The translations under genes were made by a program, and so were the position numbers. Positions 36,693-45,432 of a stretch of 64,000 nucleotides of DNA are shown here, one piece after another. Source of the stretch: JBDGYW01 sp964580055 (GTDB taxonomy: Bacteria > Gemmatimonadota > Gemmatimonadetes > Gemmatimonadales > GWC2-71-9); assembly GCA_964580055.1 (NCBI GenBank), contig CAZOJI010000006.1, positions 62,001 through 126,000 on the forward strand. The letters run 5' to 3'. The notes beneath the pieces are model-generated. The model saw only the letters and a list, made by a program, of their open reading frames with translations. It had not been told where the DNA came from and made no database searches. Positions within the stretch are counted from its first letter, which is position 1. Every line of letters begins with the position of its first letter.

Positions 36693-38303
36693 CTACTGTT
36701 CCGTTATTCCCCGATCCCGCTTCTGTTCGTCAACCATCCGCGCTACGTCCGCCAGGAGTTCCTTGGCGTCGTAAATGATGCCGTTTTTGATAGTGTATCT
36801 CACTCCGCCGACGCGCTCCACTTCGCCGGTTTCGTCGTTCAGCCTCAGGTGACCGGTTCCGTAGAGAACCTTTAGATTCTGCATCGGATTCTCCTCAACG
36901 ATGGCGAAGTCGGCCAGGTAGGTCGGTCTGATCGCTCCGATCTCCGGACGCTGCCCCAACGGTTCATAGAGGCTCTCGCCCGCGTGCAAGGTCGCCGCGC
37001 GGATCACCTCGAGCGGATGGAAGCCTGCTTCCTGCAGCATTTCCATTTCCACGATATTGGCGAATCCGTAAGTGCTGTAGATGAAACCCGCGTCCGAACC
37101 CACGGTCACTCGGCCGCCAGCATCCTTGTAGTCGTCAACGAACTGCTGCCACCTGCGATAGAACATCTTCCACGCCACTTCGTCCCAAGTGGTCCAGTCA
37201 TAGAAGTACGACCCATGGTTCACTCGGCTGGGCTGATAGTATTCCCACAGCGACGGCAGCGTGTAATCCTCGTGCCATTCGGCCGTCCGGGCGCGCATCA
37301 GGTCTCGACCCGCCGAATAGATCGAGAACGTCGGATCGATTATGAAATCCAGCGAGAGAAACTCCTCGATAAGAGCGTTCCACTCATCGCTCCCCGGCTC
37401 ATGGATCAGGTTCCACTGCCGAGCCACCTGACCGAATCGGTGATACTCGTCGTTGTACACCATCTCGACCGGCCAGGGCTGAACGTCCGCATCCTTGTAC
37501 AGCGATTCGAACAGGCCGTAGAAATGCGTCATCACCCGGAGGCCCATGCGCGCGCCGTCGATGGCGTTGACTCCCGCCACCATGGTCTGTGCGAGATGCG
37601 CCATCGACCCGAGTTGCTGCCTGTTTGCCTCGTCGAGAAGCGCTTCCATCACGTCTGGCGGGTGGTTGAATATCTTGACACCGTCAATGCCGGCCTCTTT
37701 TGCCCATCGAACCCACTCGCGGGCTTGCTCCGGCGTGTGGACGGGTCCACGGTTCCAACCCGAGCCGGCCGTGTTGAACAGGAACAGGCGTGGTGCGACT
37801 ATCTCGTTGTTGGCGCTCCGTGCCCTCTCGCTCAGTCCCCACTCGAAAGAGCCGCAGGGAACTCCGCGCACCGTGGTGATGCCGTGCGCCATCCAGAGCT
37901 TGTAGAAGTATTCGGCCTCCGGCGCCTTCGGCACACCTCCACAGTGCACGTGCGTATCGATGAGCCCGGGCAGCACGTACATGCCGTGAGCGTCGAGTTC
38001 CCGCGTCGCGTCCCCGGGCCGCGAGTCTTCGTCGATGGGGAGCCTCGGAGCACCAACCACGCGCACCTCAACGATCCTATTGCCTTCCACAACGATGTCT
38101 ACCGGGCTCACCGGCGGTGCTCCAGTTCCATCGATAACTGTGGCGCCACGAATGATCAGGCGCTCAAAAGGTCCTTCACCCTGGTCGCCTCGATCAGGCG
38201 CCGGCGTAACCTCACGTTGTTCCTGGCTCCAACTGATCTCAGGAAAGCTCGCCGTCAAAAAACAGATGGCTCCCAGAATCGGCACGAAGGTCGATACTCT
38301 CAT
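36693..38303 (-). CDS. Exported metal-dependent amidohydrolase
   Basis: 536 residues from ATG 38303 behind AAGGAGGAG (the longer frame upstream is not needed). Signal peptide ends near ISWSQEQ. Seen are LPGLIDTHVHCGG with the first His pair, VKIFNHPP where the bridging Lys is expected, MAHLAQTMVAG, MTHFYGLF, and VGSDAGFIYSTYGFANIVEMEMLQEAGFHPLEVI with the catalytic Asp and the closing helix typical of imidazolonepropionase/prolidase-like amidohydrolases. Many such exported enzymes in this kind of genome act on peptides or dipeptides. The exact substrate is unknown. Confidence 0.85.
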   Translation of the reverse strand: MRVSTFVPILGAICFLTASFPEISWSQEQREVTPAPDRGDQGEGPFERLIIRGATVIDGTGAPPVSPVDIVVEGNRIVEVRVVGAPRLPIDEDSRPGDATRELDAHGMYVLPGLIDTHVHCGGVPKAPEAEYFYKLWMAHGITTVRGVPCGSFEWGLSERARSANNEIVAPRLFLFNTAGSGWNRGPVHTPEQAREWVRWAKEAGIDGVKIFNHPPDVMEALLDEANRQQLGSMAHLAQTMVAGVNAIDGARMGLRVMTHFYGLFESLYKDADVQPWPVEMVYNDEYHRFGQVARQWNLIHEPGSDEWNALIEEFLSLDFIIDPTFSIYSAGRDLMRARTAEWHEDYTLPSLWEYYQPSRVNHGSYFYDWTTWDEVAWKMFYRRWQQFVDDYKDAGGRVTVGSDAGFIYSTYGFANIVEMEMLQEAGFHPLEVIRAATLHAGESLYEPLGQRPEIGAIRPTYLADFAIVEENPMQNLKVLYGTGHLRLNDETGEVERVGGVRYTIKNGIIYDAKELLADVARMVDEQKRDRGITEQ

Positions 38304-38560
38304 GCAGCTCCTCCTTACGGGCAATTGCGATCGTTCGTGAGCTTGTCGACGGATGGCTGCGGGAAGCTGAACACTGCCCGTGCCATTTTTTGAAGGTAGC
38401 CCAAAGTGCATGGGAAACTCCAGTGCATCTTCGAGCCGACCTCTTACGCGCAGCCGATCGCGCAATTAGTCTAGCTCGATCAGAATTAATCTCGTCTTGT
38501 AGCGCGTCGCCTGCAAAGGGGCCTGTGCCTTCACGAAACTCGCATGTTGAGAGAAGCATC

Positions 38561-38944
38561 ATGTCGAAGCCGTCGATCCACAGAATCCTCTCACCGCTGC
38601 TTTTGAGCGTGCCGTTGCTCGCGGCAGGTCTCTCCGCCCAGGAGTTGGACCTGGAGAAGGTCGAGCAGGCCGTACGTGGCTTGGAGCTGCGCGAGATAGG
38701 GCCGGCGGTCATGGGAGGCCTCGTTGCACGATCCAAGCACCTTCTTCGTCATAGCGGATGCACACAAGACCGGAGACTTCACTCCCTACGTGTTCGAGAG
38801 CTCCGATCTCCTCTTCCTCGGCACGGAGTTCGGCATCTACTTTACGCCCAACCGGGGCGCCAATTGGATCAAGCTCGGCGCAGGGGCCCCGACGATCGCG
38901 TTCCGCGACATAAAGATCCACCGTAGGGATGAGGATCTCGTGGG
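38561..38944 (+). pseudogene. Sortilin/BNR-repeat (VPS10-like) exported protein remnant with large internal losses
   Basis: ATG 38561 starts a signal peptide (MSKPSIHRILSPLLLSVPLL, cleavage near LSAQ) and VEQAVRGLELREIGPAVMGG, the usual opening of long exported beta-propeller proteins. Near 38720 the frame shifts and the sequence jumps to a late part of such proteins, HDPSTFFVIADAHKTGDFTPYVFESSD. A second junction near 38806 leads to LLFLGTEFGIYFTPNRGANW and APTIAFRDIKIHRRDEDLVGA. After 38944 the match ends. A normal member has around 1000 residues, so most of the gene is missing. Confidence 0.65.
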
Positions 38945-39050
38945 CGCCGCAACAGCCGAGCGTCACGAGACGGAGCGGGAGTTGCGTGAAGCCGGAGAGG
39001 AGCTTGCACGGGCTGACGAGCGCTTGCGATACATGCGGGCGGCTCTGCTC

Positions 39051-39186
39051 GAGACACCAAGAGCGTCTCCTCGCGAGTGCGTTTCTGCAGCCGAATGTGG
39101 CTCCCACGTTGCCGCACCACAACCCAGCCATCTCGCTGCAATGCCCTGACCCCCTCTTCGTGGTTCAGAACAGGGACCTTCGTCAC
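39051..39186 (-). pseudogene. hicA-like toxin remnant
   Basis: From GTG 39186 the frame reads MTKVPVLNHEEGVRALQRDG, then WVVVRQRGSHIRLQKRTREETLL. It fits the double-stranded-RNA-binding fold of HicA mRNA interferases, with the catalytic His in RQRGSH. The last strand and helix (VPxH...KRGTLxxIL) do not follow. Instead the frame runs on as antisense of other sequence. No hicB antitoxin was recognised on either side. The remnant abuts the sortilin-like remnant, so two broken genes are joined here. Confidence 0.5.
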
Positions 39187-39443
39187 ACCGCTATCTCGAC
39201 CACCTCGGCGTCACCCGTGAGGAGCGTGTCATCGCCTACTACGAGAGCCACGGGGCGCAGCCGCCCGGGGACGCCGCCGACTCCCGATTTGTTTCTGCGT
39301 GGTCCAGAGAATGCGTCGGTCGTTGCCTGGCGGCGTGAAAGCATCTATCGTTGACCAAGCGATTTTGAATGAATCTGCCGCTGAAATGCCGACCTGATTC
39401 GGCTGCGGCTTCTACGGCTTGCGAAGCAGGCGGAGGAAGAGCG

Positions 39444-39959
39444 ATGACAGACAACATGCAGAAGACGACGATGATGGAGGTTGTCAAGGAAGCACTGCTG
39501 GCCGAAGTGAAAGGACAGCAGCTCTACTCTCACGCGGCCGAGACTACGACCGATCCCGCGGTAGAGGCCATATTCAAGTCTCTGGCCAAGGACGAAGAAC
39601 ACCACATCCAGGTCTTGAAGGCACAGGCCAAGAGTCTATTCGACACCGGATCGCTCGATCTCGGGGTTGTGAGCACGACTGAACTCGGGGGCGGTTCCCA
39701 CGCGATCATCGACGACGATTTCAAGAGGTCTTTGAAGAAGGGCACTTTCGAGATGGCGGCAATCGGGATCGGCTGCGACCTCGAGAAGAAGGCGATCGCG
39801 TATTATTCGGAGAACGCGGAGAAGACCGACGACCCCAACCTGAAAGAGCTATTCACTTGGCTGTCGAAGTGGGAGAAAGGTCACCTGAATCAGCTCTTGG
39901 AACTGGAGAAATTCTACAAGGACGCGTACTGGGCCGAGCAGGGGTTTATGCCGATGTGA
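39444..39959 (+). CDS. Rubrerythrin-like ferritin-family protein
   Basis: 171 residues from ATG 39444 behind GGAGG. A four-helix ferritin-like fold carries diiron ligands: Glu in LLAEVKGQQLY, KDEEHHIQVL (Glu and His), GCDLEKKAIAYY and SKWEKGHLNQLL. There is no C-terminal rubredoxin domain. Such proteins reduce peroxide or hold iron. No partner gene is adjacent. The 3' side holds a G/C-rich hairpin shared with the convergent cyclase gene. Confidence 0.85.
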   Translation: MTDNMQKTTMMEVVKEALLAEVKGQQLYSHAAETTTDPAVEAIFKSLAKDEEHHIQVLKAQAKSLFDTGSLDLGVVSTTELGGGSHAIIDDDFKRSLKKGTFEMAAIGIGCDLEKKAIAYYSENAEKTDDPNLKELFTWLSKWEKGHLNQLLELEKFYKDAYWAEQGFMPM

Positions 39960-39989
39960 GGGAGGGGAGGAGAGTAGTGAGTAGGGAGT

Positions 39990-40024
39990 AGGGGAATGGG
40001 GTGGTGTGGCCGCCCCGCTCCCCT
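39990..40024. terminator. G/C-rich inverted repeat between convergent genes
   Basis: AGGGGAATGGGG pairs with CCCCGCTCCCCT with one two-base internal mismatch, between the ferritin-like gene and the convergent cyclase gene. There is no clear T run, so termination is likely but not certain. Confidence 0.4.
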
Positions 40025-40062
40025 GCCCCCTGCGGTAATGGAACCGGGGCGTCCGTTCCCCC

Positions 40063-40866
40063 TCACCCCGGCACGAACCCCACAATCCTCAGCGGGCCTC
40101 CGCTGCCACCCGCGATCTTCATGGGAAGCGCGACCACAAAGGCTCCCACCTCCGGCAGTTGATCGAGATTCGCGATGTTCTCATATCCGATGAGTCCCGC
40201 CTCGTACAGTATCACATGCGTCTCGAACTGGGTTGACTGTCCGTAGTCGATGCTCGGCGTATCGATGCCCACAGCCTCGATGTTTCGCTCGTCTACCAGC
40301 CACTGAGCCGCCTCCGGCGAGATGCCGGGGAAGTGTAGATGTGGAACGGCTTCAGGACCGGTCATATCGGTTCCAAGAAACGTTGCCTTGTCCGGCCAGC
40401 GAATTCCCCACCCCGTGCGGAACAGAACCTGAGCACCATCCGGCATCGGCCCGTGATTCTGTTCCCAACGCTCCAGATCGGAAACCTGTATTTGATAGTC
40501 CGGATGCGCATTCTCCGTCACGTCTACAACCACGGCCGGACCTACGAGGGCACCTACAGGGATCTCGTCGGCGGTCGAGCCCCCTTCCGCGAAGTGGATG
40601 GGGGCGTCGAAATGTGTGCCGCCATGCTCGTTCGCGGAGTAGTTGTACGACGAATAGAAATGTCCTGCCTCGGTCGGTCCGTACGCGACTTCCTCGTGCG
40701 AGAACGACTCGCCGGTGGGCCAGTAGATAGTCTCCTCGGAGAACGGGTAGGTGAGGTCGATCCAACGGCCCGCGGTGCCGTCGAACACAGCGGAAAGGTC
40801 TGCGGATCGCGTACAACCTCCAATGACCAGCAGCGCAACTGCCAGAAATCCCATCGACACACGCAT
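40063..40866 (-). CDS. Cyclase-family (kynurenine formamidase-like) lipoprotein
   Basis: 267 residues from ATG 40866 behind AGAGGTG. Lipobox is VIGGC. The metal-binding hallmark HGGTHFDAPIHF is followed by VLFRTGWG, GISPEAAQWLVDERNIEAVGIDTPSID and a terminal beta segment, as in the cyclase/KynB fold. It hydrolyses a formamide or similar amide. The lipid anchor is atypical for KynB, so the enzyme acts outside the cytoplasm here. Four visible His/Asp in the motif suggest it is active. Substrate is unknown. Confidence 0.85.
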   Translation of the reverse strand: MRVSMGFLAVALLVIGGCTRSADLSAVFDGTAGRWIDLTYPFSEETIYWPTGESFSHEEVAYGPTEAGHFYSSYNYSANEHGGTHFDAPIHFAEGGSTADEIPVGALVGPAVVVDVTENAHPDYQIQVSDLERWEQNHGPMPDGAQVLFRTGWGIRWPDKATFLGTDMTGPEAVPHLHFPGISPEAAQWLVDERNIEAVGIDTPSIDYGQSTQFETHVILYEAGLIGYENIANLDQLPEVGAFVVALPMKIAGGSGGPLRIVGFVPG

Positions 40867-41146
40867 GATTCACCTCTGAATTTCGTTTCGAGAACTCTAG
40901 ATGCTGCAAGGCCTGCATCTCAGGTGCAAACATGACTGCACATTCAACGCAACGCCAGGGCACCGGTCCGTCGTCTTTGAAAACCTCACGCACAGCAACG
41001 GAGTCTTCATTGCCGCCGGAGTGCAACCCTAATCGCGGTCGACGTATCTAATGGGTGGTTGTCACAAAGAGACACGATCGCTCGTACTGGTGGATTACCG
41101 AAGGCTACGGCTCAAACACCACCTCGTAACATACCGGGAAGTGCAG

Positions 41147-43648
41147 ATGATCAGTTTCAAGAGCGCGCTACGAACACTCACCAAATCTCCCTTCGTGACC
41201 ACGGTGGCAGTTCTCTCACTCGCTCTTGGGATCGGCGCCAACACGGCGATATACTCGCTCTTCGACCAGATGCTGATGCAGGCCCTTCCAGTGGAGGATC
41301 CGGAAAGTCTGGTAAATTTCAAAGCACCCGGGCCGAATCACGGATCGCAATCGTGCAATCAGGCCGGAGACTGTCACGAAGTGTTCTCGTACCCGATGTT
41401 TCGCGACCTCGAACGCCAGAGGGGAGGGTTTTCGGGAATAGCAGCGCACCGGCTGTTCAGCGCCAACCTGGCGCATGCGAACCAGACGGTGCACGGTGAG
41501 GGGATGTCGGTGTCCGGTTCATATTTCCCATTGCTCGGCGTTCGACCGGCAATGGGCAGACTTCTCGGGCCGGCAGACGACCAGATAATCGGGGAACACT
41601 TCGTCGCGGTGTTGAGCCACCACTATTGGGCGAACCGGCTCGGCAGCGATCCCGGAGTACTGAACCAGACCATCGTAGTCAACGGTCATCCAATGACCAT
41701 CGTGGGTGTCGCCGCACGGGGATTCAACGGAACGACCCTGGGAGCGCGCCCCGACGTATTCGTTCCCATCTCCATGCGGAGCCAGGTGGAAACCCACTTT
41801 GACGGATTCGAAAACCGGCGATCCTATTGGGTCTATCTGTTCGGACGCCTTGCTCCCGGCGTGACGCTCGAGCAGGCGGGCGCGGAGCTAAATACCGTTT
41901 ACAGCGGCATCATCAATGACGTCGAAGCCTCTCTACAAGAAAGCATGAGCGAACCGACGCTGGAGCGGTTCAGAGCAAAACAGATAGTGTTTGAAGAGGG
42001 CCGTCGCGGCCAAAGCACGGTTCACGGTGAGGTCCGCACTCCGCTGACGATGTTGTTCGCGATAACTGCGGTAGTCCTGCTCATCGCATGCGCCAACATC
42101 GCGAATCTCTTGCTAGCCCAAGGCGCCAACCGCAGTCAGGAGATGGCCGTGCGGGGCTCCCTGGGCGCCACCCGCTACCAGATGATGTCGCAGCTCCTGG
42201 TGGATTCCTGCATGCTCGCGTTGTTGGGTGGAGCAGCCAGTCTCTTGGTCGCACGCTGGACCCTGAGCATTATCGGATCGATCTTCCCGGCCGAAGCGGC
42301 ATCGGTGCTCGCATTGGACTTGCGGCCGGGCGTGCTGCTGTTTGCCGCGGCAGTATCGATCGCTACCGGTTTCCTGTTTGGCATGTATCCCGCCCTGCAC
42401 AGCACGCGCCCAGACCTGATGACCTTGGTACGTTCCGGCACCGGGCAGGCCTCCGGCGCGCGTGCAGCGGCACGATTTCGGAACTCATTGGTAACAGCCC
42501 AGATCGCACTCTCTATGGCGCTGCTCATCGCGGCCGGATTCTTCATCAAGAGCCTGTCAAATGTGAGCAGAGTCGACCTCGGCTTGAACACCCAAAACCT
42601 CGTCGCGTTCAACATCTCACCGCGGATGAACGGCTACGAGCCGGAAGAATCGCAGAACCTATTCGCGCGCCTGGAAGGAGAACTCGCCGCGATGCCCGGT
42701 GTAACCGCAGTCTCCGCGGGAATGATACCCGTGCTTGCGGGCAGCAGTTGGGGAACCGACGTTTCGGTAGAGGGTTTCGAATCGGGCCCGGATATCGATG
42801 ACAACTCACGATTCAACGTCGTCGGTGCCGGTTACTTCAGCACGCTCGGCATCCCTCTGGTCGCAGGTCGAGAATTCACGGAATCCGACGTGATGGGAGC
42901 ACCGAGAGTGGCTATCGTCAACGAAGTCTTCGCGCGCAAGTTCGGTCTGAACGGCCGCGAAGCAGTTGGCAAATGGATGTCCAGCAATAGCATGGCGAGC
43001 GAACTCGATATTCAAATCGTGGGACTGATTGGAGACACCAAGTACTCTCGAGTCAAACAGGAGACGCCTCCGCTCTTCTTCCAGCCGTATCGCCAACGCG
43101 AGGGTCTCGGCGACCTGACATTGTACGTGCGAACATCGATCGACTCCAGAGAGATCATGCAGGATATTCCGCGCGTGGTGAGCGGGCTGGACGCCAACCT
43201 GCCGGTGGATGAGTTGAAAACGCTGGAACAGCAGGTCAACGAAAGTGTGGTCCTGGATAGACTCATCGGCACTCTTTCAGCAGCATTCGCTGTCGTGGCA
43301 ACGGCGCTGGCCGCTATCGGCCTCTACGGCGTACTCGCATATACGGTGGCATTGCGTACCAGGGAAATCGGCCTGCGTATGGCGCTCGGCGCAGACAGCG
43401 GTAAGGTGAGAGGCATGGTCCTCTGGCAGGTGGGACGCATGACGATCATCGGTGGCGTACTGGGCATCGCTGCCGGTCTCGGCCTGGGACGAGCAGCACG
43501 GTCCCTGCTGTACGGGGCGGAAGGAACCGACCCGCTGGTGATTGGTGCGGTTGCAGTGCTGCTCACGCTCGTTGCTCTAGGGGCAGGATACATTCCGGCT
43601 CACAGGGCATCCAGGATCGATCCCATGGGCGCGTTACGGTACGAGTAG
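41147..43648 (+). CDS. ADOP-type ABC transporter permease (FtsX/MacB periplasmic core)
   Basis: 833 residues from ATG 41147 (weak RBS). Layout: an N-terminal helix after LTKSPFVTTVAVLSLALGIGANTAIYSL, a MacB-like periplasmic domain, FtsX helices around residues 300-430, a second periplasmic domain, and three last helices ending RASRIDPMGALRYE. It lacks the PadR-linked prefix that the remnant at 12027 carried. Such permeases work with an ATPase, not present here, in export or envelope mechanotransmission. Gene stands alone. Confidence 0.88.
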   Translation: MISFKSALRTLTKSPFVTTVAVLSLALGIGANTAIYSLFDQMLMQALPVEDPESLVNFKAPGPNHGSQSCNQAGDCHEVFSYPMFRDLERQRGGFSGIAAHRLFSANLAHANQTVHGEGMSVSGSYFPLLGVRPAMGRLLGPADDQIIGEHFVAVLSHHYWANRLGSDPGVLNQTIVVNGHPMTIVGVAARGFNGTTLGARPDVFVPISMRSQVETHFDGFENRRSYWVYLFGRLAPGVTLEQAGAELNTVYSGIINDVEASLQESMSEPTLERFRAKQIVFEEGRRGQSTVHGEVRTPLTMLFAITAVVLLIACANIANLLLAQGANRSQEMAVRGSLGATRYQMMSQLLVDSCMLALLGGAASLLVARWTLSIIGSIFPAEAASVLALDLRPGVLLFAAAVSIATGFLFGMYPALHSTRPDLMTLVRSGTGQASGARAAARFRNSLVTAQIALSMALLIAAGFFIKSLSNVSRVDLGLNTQNLVAFNISPRMNGYEPEESQNLFARLEGELAAMPGVTAVSAGMIPVLAGSSWGTDVSVEGFESGPDIDDNSRFNVVGAGYFSTLGIPLVAGREFTESDVMGAPRVAIVNEVFARKFGLNGREAVGKWMSSNSMASELDIQIVGLIGDTKYSRVKQETPPLFFQPYRQREGLGDLTLYVRTSIDSREIMQDIPRVVSGLDANLPVDELKTLEQQVNESVVLDRLIGTLSAAFAVVATALAAIGLYGVLAYTVALRTREIGLRMALGADSGKVRGMVLWQVGRMTIIGGVLGIAAGLGLGRAARSLLYGAEGTDPLVIGAVAVLLTLVALGAGYIPAHRASRIDPMGALRYE

Positions 43649-43734
43649 GAAAACGGAAAGCGCCCTGGCCCGATGCCGGAGGTGACTACAACACATGCAC
43701 GTCATGGGATTCACTACTCGCCGAGGTTCTACAC

Positions 43735-44511
43735 ATGAGTTACGGTCCACTCGATCTTTCAGGACGTACCGCGGTGGTACTAGGCGGCACTACGGGGCTC
43801 GGACGGGCAATGAGCCATGGTCTCGCCGAAGCCGGCGCTGATGTCATAGCGAGCGCTCGGCGCTCTGAGTTGGTAAATGCCATTGCCGGCGAGATCGAGC
43901 AGCGTGGTCGCCGCACGCTACGTGTTCCAGTGGACGTAACCGACCCCGAATCTCTGAGCTCGCTACTCGACGCGTGCATCGACGAGTTCAATAAGGTCGA
44001 CATACTGGTCAACAGCGCGGGAACCACGAAGAAGGTCTCAGCGTTGGAAATGGATCGCGCCGACTGGAACCGTATCCTCGAAGTCAATCTCTCCGGTACG
44101 ATGGAGGCGTGCAGGGTCTTCGGCAAACAGATGATAAAACGCGGGTGGGGGCGTATCATCAATCTCGCCTCGCTGGCATCGTACGTCGGACTCTTCGAGG
44201 TGGCCGCGTACAACGCGAGCAAAGCGGGGGTGGTCGGGTTCACGAAGTCGCTCGCAGTGGAGTGGGCGCGACACGGTGTCTGCGTAAACGCAATCGCACC
44301 CGGCGTATTCCCCACCGATCTCAACCGACACATGTATCAGGGCACCGAGCGTGGCAAGGAAATCTTGGTCCGCACGCCGATGCAGCGTTTTGGCAGAGCC
44401 GAGGAAATCGCAGGGGCGGCGGTATTTCTGGCATCCGAGGCGGCGAGTTTCGTAACCGGCGAGGTCATTGCAGTGGACGGCGGGTTCCTTGCCAGCGGAG
44501 TGAACCAATGA
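43735..44511 (+). CDS. SDR-family oxidoreductase, gluconate/2-deoxygluconate dehydrogenase-like
   Basis: 258 residues with LGGTTGLGRAMSHGLAEAGADVI, DVTDPESL, LVNSAGTT, catalytic Ser in NLASLAS, YNASK and FLASEAASFVTGEVIAVDGGFLASG. The spacing and the closing block match 3-oxoacyl/gluconate 5-dehydrogenase-type SDRs. It is probably a sugar acid or alcohol dehydrogenase using NAD(P). An 8-bp GC hairpin lies 22 bp after the stop. Confidence 0.88.
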   Translation: MSYGPLDLSGRTAVVLGGTTGLGRAMSHGLAEAGADVIASARRSELVNAIAGEIEQRGRRTLRVPVDVTDPESLSSLLDACIDEFNKVDILVNSAGTTKKVSALEMDRADWNRILEVNLSGTMEACRVFGKQMIKRGWGRIINLASLASYVGLFEVAAYNASKAGVVGFTKSLAVEWARHGVCVNAIAPGVFPTDLNRHMYQGTERGKEILVRTPMQRFGRAEEIAGAAVFLASEAASFVTGEVIAVDGGFLASGVNQ

Positions 44512-44863
44512 CCTCCGGGCCCGCATCGCCGTGGAGCGCGTCCGGCGCGCTCCAACACCCAAACTAGGGTCGCCCGGTAGAAATGGCTGCACGAGATTTT
44601 GACACGGCGAAAACACTGCATAGAGGTGGACAATTGCATGCGTGAAGTCTTTACTACCATCGGGAACCAAACTGCTGCGGTTGTGTGCGCCAAAACCGGC
44701 GAGTGTGCATGACTCGATCCCGGGATTCCTGACCCGAAGCAACGCGCTTGATGAAATAGGCCGTACCATAGCCCGCGCCGGGCAAACGGCCTACTTTCAT
44801 TTCTACGCAGCAAGGTTCAGCAATAGGGGACCAGAACCACAGTTAGCCATTTCGGGATACCCA
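44512..44863. other. Gene-poor stretch, 352 bp
   Basis: It holds the hairpin at 44533-44553 and a 24-codon frame from ATG 44638 (MREVFTTIGNQTAAVVCAKT) with a fair AGGTGG upstream. That frame has no known relative and may be the start of a truncated gene. Nothing else was recognised. Confidence 0.35.
44533..44553 (+). terminator. Short GC hairpin after the SDR gene
   Basis: GGAGCGCG pairs with CGCGCTCC around TCCGG, 22 bp beyond the SDR stop. No T run follows, so it is only terminator-like. Confidence 0.4.
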
Positions 44864-45301
44864 ATGCCATCATCGTTGAGAATCGAGTTCGAAAAGGGCG
44901 GCACGTTCACGGCGAGGTTGCTGGAAGACGAAGCGCCCAAGACCTGCTCTACCATCAAGAGTCGTCTACCCTTCGAGTACCTCTTTCAGCAGAGCATTGT
45001 CTCCGGCCAGGCGATGGTCGCGATACCGCCCGACCTCACGGTAGAGAGAGAGAACCAGCGCGTCGCCGGCATCCCGCCCGGGGCACTCAGCTTTCTCGTG
45101 GCAGATGAGCCGACGCATGTGCCTGATGAGATATACATTGCCTACGGGGTGTTCATTTCCAGAGGACTGTTCATCGACGCCAAGCAGCCCGTGAACGTGT
45201 TCGCGCAAATAGAAGACGACCTCGAGGAATTGAAACAGATTGGCGCGCGTATCATCAGGCACGGCGCTGAGATGGTACGCTTCAGCCTGGCAAACGACTG
45301 A
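44864..45301 (+). CDS. DUF3830 / cyclophilin-like-fold protein
   Basis: 145 residues from ATG 44864. It opens with LRIEFEKGGTFTARLLEDEAPKTCSTIKSRLPF, the DUF3830 beginning, and continues GALSFLVADEPTHVPDEIYIAYG and PVNVFAQIEDDLEELKQIG. The family has a cyclophilin-like barrel and often sits with amide-hydrolysing or amino-acid-catabolism genes. The longer frame from 44642 adds a tail with no match, so the ATG is preferred. A perfect hairpin follows the stop. Biochemical role is unknown. Confidence 0.72.
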   Translation: MPSSLRIEFEKGGTFTARLLEDEAPKTCSTIKSRLPFEYLFQQSIVSGQAMVAIPPDLTVERENQRVAGIPPGALSFLVADEPTHVPDEIYIAYGVFISRGLFIDAKQPVNVFAQIEDDLEELKQIGARIIRHGAEMVRFSLAND

Positions 45302-45380
45302 TTCACCACCGAACCGATTTTTTCGCTGGCAAAGGCGGAAGCCGGCGGCCGATCGCGGATGGAAGCTGTGACGGGCAATC

Positions 45381-45410
45381 GAGTAGCGGATCGGAGTCGA
45401 TCCGCTACTC
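45381..45410. terminator. Perfect 13-bp hairpin between convergent genes
   Basis: GAGTAGCGGATCG pairs with CGATCCGCTACTC around GAGT, between the DUF3830 gene and the convergent S51 peptidase. No T run on either side. It is probably a bidirectional terminator. Confidence 0.6.
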
Positions 45411-45432
45411 GGTTGGCGGTCAATGATTCGCT

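Noticed and set aside
36984..38393. Open frame of 469 codons on the + strand
   Set aside because: Antisense of the exported amidohydrolase; no recognisable domain, His/Arg-rich shadow composition.
38945..39050. Coiled-coil-like segment (ERELREAGEELARADERLRY) as a gene
   Set aside because: About 35 residues between two remnants, no start and no family; too little to call.
44642..44863. N-terminal extension of the DUF3830 gene
   Set aside because: The 74 extra residues match nothing and the family begins at the internal ATG 44864.
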